The position numbers were made by a program, and so were the translations under genes. Under the pieces are notes generated by a model that was not told where the DNA came from, did no database searches, and saw only the letters and a list, made by a program, of their open reading frames with translations. From the NCBI GenBank assembly GCA_900754605.1, contig CAAEDK010000039.1, positions 1 through 24,766 of the forward strand: 24,766 nt of DNA, given 5' to 3'. This document shows positions 6,883-13,740 of the stretch, one piece after another. The stretch comes from an uncultured Oscillospiraceae bacterium (GTDB taxonomy: Bacteria > Bacillota_A > Clostridia > Oscillospirales > Oscillospiraceae). Each line of letters begins with the position of its first letter. The first letter of the stretch is position 1.

Positions 6883-7563
6883 ATGCAGTATCAGAAAATC
6901 CTGCCGGGGATTTTTTTGTCCCGCCCAAACCGGTTTGTGGCCCGGGTAGAAGTGGACGGGGAAGAGGTCGTTTGCCATGTGAAAAATACCGGCCGCTGCC
7001 GGGAATTGCTGGTTCCCGGTGCCCGGATCTACTTGGAAGAGTGCAGGAAGCCAGGGCGCAAGACAAACTTTGATTTGATTGCGGTGGAGAAGGGAGCGCG
7101 GCTGATCAACATGGACGCCCAAGCGCCTAACTTGGTGTTTGGTGAGTGGGCCCAGGCGGGACAGTTTGTTCCCGGCCTGACCCTGCTCCGGCCGGAGACT
7201 ACGTTCGGTGGCTCCCGGTTTGATTTCTACTGGGAGGCCCCGGGGCGCAGGGGCTTTGTGGAGGTGAAGGGTGTAACCCTGGAGGAGGATAGAGTGGTCC
7301 GATTTCCAGATGCGCCTACTCTGCGGGGCGTGAAGCATCTGGAGGAACTGGTTCAGGCGCGACAGGCCGGGTATGAGGCGGCGGTGTGCTTTGTGATCCA
7401 GATGGAGGATGTGGAGGTATTTGAACCCAACGACCGAACCCACCCCGAATTTGGACAGGCACTCCGGGCGGCTGCGGCGGCTGGAGTGGAGGTGCTGGCC
7501 ATGGACTGCCGGGTGGCCCCGGACCGGCTGGAACTGAACCAGCCGGTCCCAGTGAAGCTGTAA
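6883..7563 (+). CDS. sfsA: SfsA family DNA/RNA nuclease
   Basis: A 226-aa protein, close to the usual 230-aa SfsA length. The N-terminal OB-like part contains RFVARVEVDGEEVVCHVKN and TGRCRELLVPGA. The C-terminal nuclease-like part contains SRFDFYWE, the conserved FVEVKGVTLEEDRV (about 119-132), FPDAPTLRGVKHLEEL and, near the end, NDRTHPEFGQAL. The D-x(n)-E-x-K arrangement (RFDF ... VEVKG) is the PD-(D/E)XK metal site. SfsA was named for sugar fermentation stimulation and later shown to be a nuclease in E. coli. The ATG at 6883 follows CGGAGGAA; an upstream extension of 46 codons lacks support. Confidence 0.92.
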   Translation: MQYQKILPGIFLSRPNRFVARVEVDGEEVVCHVKNTGRCRELLVPGARIYLEECRKPGRKTNFDLIAVEKGARLINMDAQAPNLVFGEWAQAGQFVPGLTLLRPETTFGGSRFDFYWEAPGRRGFVEVKGVTLEEDRVVRFPDAPTLRGVKHLEELVQARQAGYEAAVCFVIQMEDVEVFEPNDRTHPEFGQALRAAAAAGVEVLAMDCRVAPDRLELNQPVPVKL

Positions 7564-7629
7564 GGGAGGACTTGTGGCTTTCCGGAAAAATCTGCTATGC
7601 GGTCATAAAAAATTCATGGTAAATTTGTT

Positions 7630-7657
7630 TTTCAAATGTGAGGAACTATGCTATAAT
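7630..7657 (+). promoter_or_regulatory. Extended -10 promoter of zapA and probably the U32/dut genes
   Basis: The extended -10 TGCTATAAT is a perfect match, with a weak TTTCAA -35 at 16 bp. It lies 87 bp upstream of zapA in the 180-bp gap after sfsA, which otherwise shows only AT-rich sequence. Confidence 0.7.
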
Positions 7658-7743
7658 GTCCATAATGCCACGATTCTACGGCGATTTCCGGCCTGAAGCG
7701 GGGAGATCGCGCCAAAAATAAGGCTGGTAGGGAGGAATTCGGG

Positions 7744-8058
7744 ATGAAAAATAAGATCACCGTCTCCATCGCGGGTCAGGAGTATACTATGGTGGCCGAT
7801 GAAGCTGAGAACTATGTCAAGCGTTGTGCCGAGCTGGTGGATACTCAGGTGCGGGGCGTAATGAACAGTGGGCATCTGGGACGCTCCGACGCGGCGGTGC
7901 TGGCGGCTATGAATATTGCGGATCAGTTCTTTAAGGAGCAGGAGGCCAGTGAAAACCTCCGCCGCCAGATCAAGGACGGTCTGGATGAGAACGCCAGGCT
8001 GAAGATGGAACTATCCGAGGCTAAGCGAGAGATCTTCAAGCTGCAAAACCACAAGTGA
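7744..8058 (+). CDS. zapA: Cell division protein ZapA
   Basis: A 104-aa protein of typical ZapA length. The N-terminal domain (MKNKITVSIAGQEYTMVADEA) binds FtsZ in known members. The SDAAVLAAMNIADQFF helix is the family signature, and the C-terminal half (about 68-104) is a charged coiled coil used for dimerisation. ZapA bundles FtsZ filaments at the midcell ring. The start follows GGGAGGAATTC. It has its own extended -10 promoter and is followed after 94 bp by the U32 gene in the same direction. Confidence 0.9.
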   Translation: MKNKITVSIAGQEYTMVADEAENYVKRCAELVDTQVRGVMNSGHLGRSDAAVLAAMNIADQFFKEQEASENLRRQIKDGLDENARLKMELSEAKREIFKLQNHK

Positions 8059-8102
8059 GTTATCGATGAAACCATAACAACCGGCGCGGTGCAGCGGGCG
8101 GG

Positions 8103-8130
8103 GCAGAGGCCCGGCCCGCGGCCGCTCTGC
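8103..8130 (+). repeat. GC-rich hairpin in the zapA-U32 gap
   Basis: GCAGAG and CTCTGC pair around a GGCC-rich interior that can extend the stem with a 2-nt bulge. No T-run follows, and the U32 ribosome site begins only a few bases downstream. It could be an mRNA processing or stability element; no function is shown. Confidence 0.4.
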
Positions 8131-8152
8131 GTGCCGAAGGAGGGCGTAATCC

Positions 8153-10237
8153 ATGTTGGAGCTGCTGGCTCCCGCCGGCTCCATGGAGTCGGTCACCGCT
8201 GCAGTCCAGAACGGCGCGGACGCTGTCTATCTGGGCTATGGCGATTTCAACGCGCGCCGCAATGCGAAAAATTTCACCTATGAGGAGGCTGCGGCGGCGG
8301 TCTCCTATTGCCATCTTCGGGGGGCGAAGGTATTCCTGACAATGAATACCTTGCTGACCGATCGGGAGCTGCCCGGTGCAGCCCGGGTGGCAGAGGAGAT
8401 CAACGAAATGGGGGTGGATGCGGTCATCGTCCAGGATCTGGGCGTGGCCCGGATGCTGCGTCAGGTGGCCCCTGACCTGCATCTTCATGGCTCCACCCAA
8501 ATGACTGTCCACTCCCTGGACGGAGTGAAACAGTGTGCCGACCTGGGTATGACCCGGGCGGTGCTGTCCCGGGAACTGAGCCGGGACCAGATCGAATACA
8601 TCTGCGCCAACGCACCCATTGAGATCGAGACATTTGTTCATGGAGCTCTGTGCATGTGTTACTCTGGGCAGTGCTACCTGTCCTCTCTGATTGGGGGGCG
8701 CAGCGGAAACCGGGGCCTATGTGCCCAGCCCTGCCGAATGAAGTACGGCTGGGGCAGCCGCGCGGATGAGTATCCCCTGTCCTTGAAGGATATGTCTCTG
8801 GCCAGCCACCTGGGGGAACTGGAGCAGATGGGCGTAGCCTGCCTGAAGATCGAGGGACGGATGAAGCGGCCTGAGTATGTGGCCATTGTCACCGGCGTAT
8901 ATGCCCGGGCCCTGCGGGAGAAGCGGGAGCCAACGGCGGAGGAGATGGCCCAGCTGGAGGCGGCCTTTTCCCGCCAAGGCTTTACTCAAGGGTATTTCCT
9001 GGATCGGAAGGGGCCGGAGATGTTTGGTACCCGCCAGGAAGAACAGGCCCCTGTGGAACTGTACGCCCAGGCACGGGCCACCTATGAGAGCGGCGAAAAT
9101 CGGAAGGAGCCGGTTCATCTGTACGCTATGATCCGGGCGGGAGAACCTGCCCAGGTGGCGGCAGAGGATGCCCAGGGGCGGATGGACCGGGTGGAGGGTC
9201 CTGTGCCTGAGGCGGCGGTGAACGTCCCTCTGACCCGTGAAAAAGTGGAGGGGCAGCTCAGCCGCACTGGCGGCACCCCATTTACCTGTGAGAAGATCAC
9301 GGTTCGGGTGGAGGAAGGGCTGTCCCTGCCCCTATCCGCCCTCAACGCCCTGCGCCGCCAGGTACTGGAGCAGCTGGGTCAGGCCAGGGCAGCCCTGCCG
9401 GAGCGGCGTCGGGGGGAGTACCACCCCGGCGTCCGGTATGAGAATCCCAGGGAGGCTCCGTCTTTGACGGTGTCGGTCCGATCCGGAGAGCAGGTCACTC
9501 AGGAACTGCTGGCCCTGCAGCCCGCACGCCTCTATCTGCCCTGTGACGAGGGGGCGGCTTGTCCCGATGTGGTCCGCCGCTGCCTGGATGCGGGGGTGGA
9601 GCCGGTGGCTCTGCTGCCTCGGATATGCTGGGATCGGGAGCTGCCTCAACTGCTGCAGCAACTGGAGACCCTGAAGGAATTGGGCGTTCGGGAGGCCATG
9701 GCGGGCACGCTAGATGGCGTGCGCCGGGCGGTGGAACTGGGCTTCTTCACCCGGGGCGACTTTGGACTGGGTGTGTACAACAGCCAGACGCTGAAGGAAC
9801 TGAAAAAGCTGGGGCTGAAGTCGGCCACCGCCTCCTTTGAACTGAAGCTGGCCCAGATCAGGGACCTGTCCAAAGCCATTCCGCTGGAGGCCATCGTCTA
9901 TGGACACCTCCCACTGATGCTCACTGAGAACTGTATTGTCCACAACCATACTGGGCAGCACAGCTGCGGCGGAGGACAGAGGCTGGTGGACCGGAAGGGA
10001 GAGTCTTTCCCTGTGGTCAAAGCCTGGGGCTGCCGCAATGAGATCCTCAACGGTAAGACCCTGTTCCTGGCGGATAAGGCGGGGGACTATCAGCGCCTGG
10101 GTCTGGAGACGGCGCGGCTGATGTTTACCACGGAGACGCCGGAGGAGTGTGTCCGGGTGCTGGAGCGCTATCAGGGCCGTGGGCGCTATAAGCCCGGTGA
10201 CCTGACCCGGGGACTGTATTACCGGGATGTGGAATGA
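8153..10237 (+). CDS. U32 family peptidase / RlhA-like Fe-S protein with DUF3656
   Basis: A 694-aa protein. The TIM-barrel-like U32 domain (residues 1-about 290) starts ELLAPAGSMESVTAAVQNGADAVYLG and carries the U32 signature ETFVHGALCMCYSGQCYLSS (159-178). Cys167, Cys174, Cys190 and Cys230 are spaced almost as the four [4Fe-4S] ligands of UbiU, with Cys194 as a further candidate. A DUF3656 collagenase-like segment follows (about 370-500), and a second barrel half contains GVYNSQTLKELKKLG and YGHLPLMLTENC. Its length and domain order match E. coli RlhA, needed for hydroxylation of 23S rRNA C2501, better than short YrrN/YrrO-type U32 proteins. 'Peptidase' is a family label; proteolysis is doubtful. 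The start follows GAAGGAGGG. Assignment to rRNA hydroxylation is inference. Confidence 0.88.
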   Translation: MLELLAPAGSMESVTAAVQNGADAVYLGYGDFNARRNAKNFTYEEAAAAVSYCHLRGAKVFLTMNTLLTDRELPGAARVAEEINEMGVDAVIVQDLGVARMLRQVAPDLHLHGSTQMTVHSLDGVKQCADLGMTRAVLSRELSRDQIEYICANAPIEIETFVHGALCMCYSGQCYLSSLIGGRSGNRGLCAQPCRMKYGWGSRADEYPLSLKDMSLASHLGELEQMGVACLKIEGRMKRPEYVAIVTGVYARALREKREPTAEEMAQLEAAFSRQGFTQGYFLDRKGPEMFGTRQEEQAPVELYAQARATYESGENRKEPVHLYAMIRAGEPAQVAAEDAQGRMDRVEGPVPEAAVNVPLTREKVEGQLSRTGGTPFTCEKITVRVEEGLSLPLSALNALRRQVLEQLGQARAALPERRRGEYHPGVRYENPREAPSLTVSVRSGEQVTQELLALQPARLYLPCDEGAACPDVVRRCLDAGVEPVALLPRICWDRELPQLLQQLETLKELGVREAMAGTLDGVRRAVELGFFTRGDFGLGVYNSQTLKELKKLGLKSATASFELKLAQIRDLSKAIPLEAIVYGHLPLMLTENCIVHNHTGQHSCGGGQRLVDRKGESFPVVKAWGCRNEILNGKTLFLADKAGDYQRLGLETARLMFTTETPEECVRVLERYQGRGRYKPGDLTRGLYYRDVE

Positions 10238-10299
10238 ATGACAAGAATATATGAGACCGCTGGACGGCCTGAGGCCAGGCGGGGAACATGAGGAATTAT

Positions 10300-10749
10300 A
10301 TGAAATTGAAAATCAAAGCAGTATCCCCTAAGATCGGGACGGAGATCCCCGCTCCCTTTTATGCCACCCCCGGCTCTGCGGCCATGGATCTGCACGCCTG
10401 TGTGGACGCGGCGGTGACTCTCCAGCCCGGCGGCCGGACAGTCATCCCCACTGGTATTGCCATTGCCCTGCCCTCGGCAGACTATGTGGCGCTGGTGTTT
10501 GCCCGCAGCGGGCTGGGTATTAAGCACGGTGTGGTCCCCGGAAACTGCGTGGGGGTCATCGACAGTGATTACAGAGGCGAGATCATGGTTGGGTTGTATA
10601 ACTCTGGGGAATCGGAATATACCGTCCAGCCGGGGGATCGCATCGCCCAGCTGATGGTGACGCCAGTGGTCCAGGCGGATGTGGAGCTGGTGGACGCATT
10701 GGATGAGACAGAGCGGGGCGCAGGCGGCTTCGGCTCCACCGGGAAGTAA
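10300..10749 (+). CDS. dut: dUTP diphosphatase (trimeric dUTPase)
   Basis: A 149-aa enzyme that hydrolyses dUTP to dUMP and pyrophosphate, keeping uracil out of DNA and supplying dUMP for thymidylate synthesis. All five dUTPase motifs are present: PGSAAMDLHA (24-33), ARSGLGIKHGV (68-78), GVIDSDYRGEI (85-95), GDRIAQLMV (112-120) and the C-terminal Gly-rich arm RGAGGFGSTG (139-148). Asp88 of motif 3 is the expected water-activating residue. I place the start at the ATG at 10300, with TGAGGA 5 nt upstream; an ATG 12 nt earlier (10288) is possible but has a poorer site. It lies between the U32 gene and the DUF2262 gene in one transcription unit. Confidence 0.95.
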   Translation: MKLKIKAVSPKIGTEIPAPFYATPGSAAMDLHACVDAAVTLQPGGRTVIPTGIAIALPSADYVALVFARSGLGIKHGVVPGNCVGVIDSDYRGEIMVGLYNSGESEYTVQPGDRIAQLMVTPVVQADVELVDALDETERGAGGFGSTGK

Positions 10750-10775
10750 GACCCCGCAGAGAGGAGCGTCTGTCG

Positions 10776-11681
10776 ATGTTCGGATTTTGGAAGAAGAAGG
10801 GCGGGGAGGTCCCCGAGGAGCAGCAGTGGCAGAAAAGCGCTGAACAGAGGGCGCAGGAGCGGCAGCAGGCCGCCGAGATCCCCCAGGCGCTCCGGGCGCT
10901 GGGTCAGGATTTTCTGCCGGAGGAGCTGACGGTGCTGGCCGTCACTGGGGCCGATCCCTTCACAAGCGGACAGGAGGAGGGGGAGGGCCTGCGGCACGCC
11001 TCCATCGGACTGACCGCCTGGATGGAGGAGGATAGCGCCCAGATCCACCGGGGGGACTTCCGCTTGGAGGCTCTGGCCGATGACCGCCTGATGGAATATC
11101 TGCGCCAGAGGGTGCCCCGGGACTTTATCCTCAAGTGCAGGGCCCGACTTTCTCTGGATGGAAGCCGCCTGCTGATGCTGGATCTGCCCCAGCCTGGGTT
11201 TGACCCCGAACTGAAGATCATTCTGGATGAGCAGAAGAAGCCAGTGACCTTCTGGGCGGAGGGGCTGGGTACCTTTGCCCTCAACCGTGCCCTGGGGTGG
11301 TTTGAGGCGGAGGCTGACTGGCTTGGCAGCCCGATCCGGCTGGATCTGGACCGGGATGAGGAGCGGGAGCAGTGCTTGGCCCATCTTCGGGCTCTTATGG
11401 AAGGACAGACGGAGTGGGATAAACGGCTGCGGGACTGCGCCGCCCAGGATCTGCAGGACTTGGCTAACGACTGGGCCAGCGACGGCGGCTGTGAAGAGCA
11501 TGAGCCAGAGGAGATCACCCGGGAGCAGTTCATAGAGCGCTTGGAGCCGGATGCGGTCCAGATTTCCGGAGACGGTTCCTTTGACTTTTGGTTCAACGAT
11601 GGCGCACTGTTTTGGGGGCACAGCATCCATGTGACTGGCTCCCTGGAGCGTGGGCCGGAGAAGGCGGAGATGGAGGGCTGA
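10776..11681 (+). CDS. DUF2262 domain-containing protein
   Basis: A 301-aa cytoplasmic protein of unknown activity. The N-terminus is short, basic and aromatic (MFGFWKKKGG), followed by a Gln/Glu/Arg-rich helix to about 40. The DUF2262 domain occupies about residues 140-301: ALNRALGWFEAEADWLG, a helical segment with DLQDLANDW, ITREQFIERL, and the conserved close FWFNDGALFWGHSI ... GP. It starts 26 bp after dut with GAGAGGAG, and its TGA overlaps the ATG of maf by one base, indicating translational coupling. Placement before maf-mreC-mreD suggests constant co-expression with wall-elongation genes but not a specific role. Confidence 0.75.
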   Translation: MFGFWKKKGGEVPEEQQWQKSAEQRAQERQQAAEIPQALRALGQDFLPEELTVLAVTGADPFTSGQEEGEGLRHASIGLTAWMEEDSAQIHRGDFRLEALADDRLMEYLRQRVPRDFILKCRARLSLDGSRLLMLDLPQPGFDPELKIILDEQKKPVTFWAEGLGTFALNRALGWFEAEADWLGSPIRLDLDRDEEREQCLAHLRALMEGQTEWDKRLRDCAAQDLQDLANDWASDGGCEEHEPEEITREQFIERLEPDAVQISGDGSFDFWFNDGALFWGHSIHVTGSLERGPEKAEMEG

Positions 11682-12292
11682 TGGGACCTGTGAGGATCAT
11701 ATTGGCATCCCAGTCTCCCCGGCGGCGGGAGCTGCTGGAGAGAATGGGTATTTTGAATTTTGAGGTCATCCCGGCCCGGAGGGAAGAGGTCATGGACCCT
11801 GCCCTTCCGCCGGAGCGGCTGGTGGAAGAGCTTTCCCGCCAGAAGGCGGCGGAGGTGGCCGCCGGAGCGGGACCGGAGGACCTGGTAATCGCTGCGGATA
11901 CAGTAGTGGCTGTGGACGGCCGGGTGCTGGGTAAGCCGGTGGACTCAGAGGATGCGGTCCGGATGCTGACTGCCCTGTCTGGGCGGGAGCATACAGTCTA
12001 TACCGGGGTCACCGTTTGCCGGGGCGGAGAGAAGACGACAGAGCATGAAGCTACCGCCGTCCGATTCCGCTCGCTTACAACGGAGGAGATTCGGACCTAT
12101 GTCTCCACCGGGGAGCCTATGGATAAGGCCGGGAGTTACGGTATCCAGGGATATGGCTGCCTGCTGGTGGAGGGCATCCGGGGAGATTATTTCAACGTGG
12201 TGGGCCTGCCGGTATGCCGGCTGGGCCGGATGCTGGCCCGCTTTGGAGTGGAGCCCCTGGCGCTGGCCGCAGAGAAGGAGCGGGCGCTGTGA
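11681..12292 (+). CDS. maf: Maf-like nucleoside triphosphate pyrophosphatase (YhdE type)
   Basis: A 203-aa Maf/HAM1-superfamily enzyme that hydrolyses dTTP/UTP and modified nucleotides to monophosphates. The N-terminal ILASQSPRRRELLE (7-20), AADTVVAVDG (71-80, with the metal-binding Asp73), GKP (84-86), EPMDKAGSYGIQGYG (145-159) and GDYFNVVGLP (168-177) are the family motifs; the last two favour the dTTP/UTP-specific YhdE branch. Its ATG overlaps the DUF2262 stop (TGATG), with GGAGGG upstream. Its own stop overlaps the GTG start of mreC. In many Firmicutes maf sits directly before mreBCD, as here. Confidence 0.93.
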   Translation: MGPVRIILASQSPRRRELLERMGILNFEVIPARREEVMDPALPPERLVEELSRQKAAEVAAGAGPEDLVIAADTVVAVDGRVLGKPVDSEDAVRMLTALSGREHTVYTGVTVCRGGEKTTEHEATAVRFRSLTTEEIRTYVSTGEPMDKAGSYGIQGYGCLLVEGIRGDYFNVVGLPVCRLGRMLARFGVEPLALAAEKERAL

Positions 12293-13131
12293 AGGACTTT
12301 TTTCGCAGGAACGGGTTCTGGCTGCTGGTCATCGCCTTTCTGCTCAGTGTGCTGATCGGAATCTCCTCCGCCCTGATGGGGGGCAACGCCGATCCTCTCT
12401 CTGACTTGGTGAGCGCTGTCACTGCTCCGATCCGGAACGGCGTGAGCGCAGTTGCTAACTGGGCCGACGGAGTGTCCCGGTATGTATTCCATTATGGTGA
12501 AATGGAGCAGGAACTCCGGGATCTGGAGGAGAAAGTGGCCGAACTGGAGGGTGAACTCCGGGAGGGGCAGGAAGCCATCCAGGAGAATGCCCGCCTTCGG
12601 GAACTGCTGGGTCTGCGGTCCAAACGGAGAGATCTCACCTTTGAGTCTGCCAAGGTCACGGCGCGGTCCACCGACAACTGGAGGTCCACCCTTACCCTGA
12701 GCAAAGGGGAGGAATCGGGGCTCCAGCCGGGAAACTGCGTCATCACATCCACCGGCGTGCTGGTGGGTGTGGTATCCAAGGTGGGCAGCCACACTGCCAC
12801 TGTGAGTACAGTGATCGACACCAGCATGGAGATGGGCGGTATCATCACCCGAACCAACAGTGCCGGAGTGCTGGAGGGGGACTTTGCCCTGATGAAGGAA
12901 GGCCGGCTGAAATTGAGCTATCTTCCCGATGGCGCACAGCTGGTGGCAGGGGATGAGGTGCTTACTTCCGGTAAGGGAGATGTGTACCCCTCTGGCTTAG
13001 TGGTGGGTCAGGTGGAAGGCGTGTTCAGCGATGCCTCCGGGATGAACCGCTATGCAGTCGTGGTGCCTGAGGTGGGATTGGATGCGCTGGTGGAGGTCTT
13101 TGTGATCAAGGATTTCGACATCGTAGAGTAG
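12289..13131 (+). CDS. mreC: Rod shape-determining protein MreC
   Basis: A 280-aa elongasome scaffold. A single transmembrane helix spans about residues 9-28, a coiled coil about 66-106 (YGEMEQELRDLEEKVAELEG, then ENARLRELLGL), and two beta-barrel domains follow: ARSTDNWRSTLTLSKGEESG, then VITSTGVLVGVV, and LVAGDEVLTSGKGDVYPSGLVVG near the end. MreC links cytoplasmic MreB to periplasm-side PBP2. The GTG at 12289 overlaps the maf stop (GTGA) and has AAGGAG 8 nt before it; the longer upstream frame lies wholly inside maf and is rejected. mreD follows after 69 bp. Confidence 0.93.
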   Translation: MKDFFRRNGFWLLVIAFLLSVLIGISSALMGGNADPLSDLVSAVTAPIRNGVSAVANWADGVSRYVFHYGEMEQELRDLEEKVAELEGELREGQEAIQENARLRELLGLRSKRRDLTFESAKVTARSTDNWRSTLTLSKGEESGLQPGNCVITSTGVLVGVVSKVGSHTATVSTVIDTSMEMGGIITRTNSAGVLEGDFALMKEGRLKLSYLPDGAQLVAGDEVLTSGKGDVYPSGLVVGQVEGVFSDASGMNRYAVVVPEVGLDALVEVFVIKDFDIVE

Positions 13132-13200
13132 AGATGTCCTGGAAGCGGATGCACTGCCAGCCCCAGCAATTCCGAATTCCTAACTGAACGGAGGGATACC

Positions 13201-13713
13201 GTGACCACCCGGGACCAAATTCACAAATGGCTGATTTATACGCTGGGACTGTTCCTGGTCTGGGTCTTGGATGCCCAGATCCTCAACCGCCTGCCGATTT
13301 TGGGCACCATCCCTATGCTGCTTCCTCTGGCGGTGGTGTCAGTAGCGGTGCTGGAGGGGGCCTATGCCGGAGCCGGCTTTGGTTTGGCAGTGGGCCTTTT
13401 GTGGGAATTGTCGTATCCTGGCGGCTTCGGCGGGCTGGTGTTTGGCATGGCACTGGCGGGTATGGCCACTGGAGCGATATCTCAATACGCCCTGAGTCAG
13501 TCTTTTCTCAGCTGCCTGCTGTGTTCGGCGGGGGTGCTGGGGGCGCTGGATGGCCTGCGGATCCTGCGGATCCTGTTCCTCCAGGCGGAGACCCTTGACG
13601 TGCTGCTCCGGATCGCTGTGCCGGAGGTGATCCTCTCGCTCTGCTGGACCCCCGTGGTCTATTGGATCTTCCGCCGGATCTACCGGCGGGTGGGCGGAAC
13701 CAAGCTGGCCTGA
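13201..13713 (+). CDS. mreD: Rod shape-determining protein MreD
   Basis: A 170-aa integral membrane protein of the elongasome. Five to six hydrophobic segments are visible, from IYTLGLFLVWVLDAQIL through GLAVGLLWELSYPGGFGGLVFGMA, which is the typical MreD core, to the C-terminal basic RRIYRRVGG. The start is GTG with CGGAGGG upstream. Position between mreC and a class B PBP supports the call, since sequence conservation in MreD is low. Confidence 0.88.
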   Translation: MTTRDQIHKWLIYTLGLFLVWVLDAQILNRLPILGTIPMLLPLAVVSVAVLEGAYAGAGFGLAVGLLWELSYPGGFGGLVFGMALAGMATGAISQYALSQSFLSCLLCSAGVLGALDGLRILRILFLQAETLDVLLRIAVPEVILSLCWTPVVYWIFRRIYRRVGGTKLA

Positions 13714-13740
13714 GGCGGGCGGAAGTCTGTGGGAAAGGAG

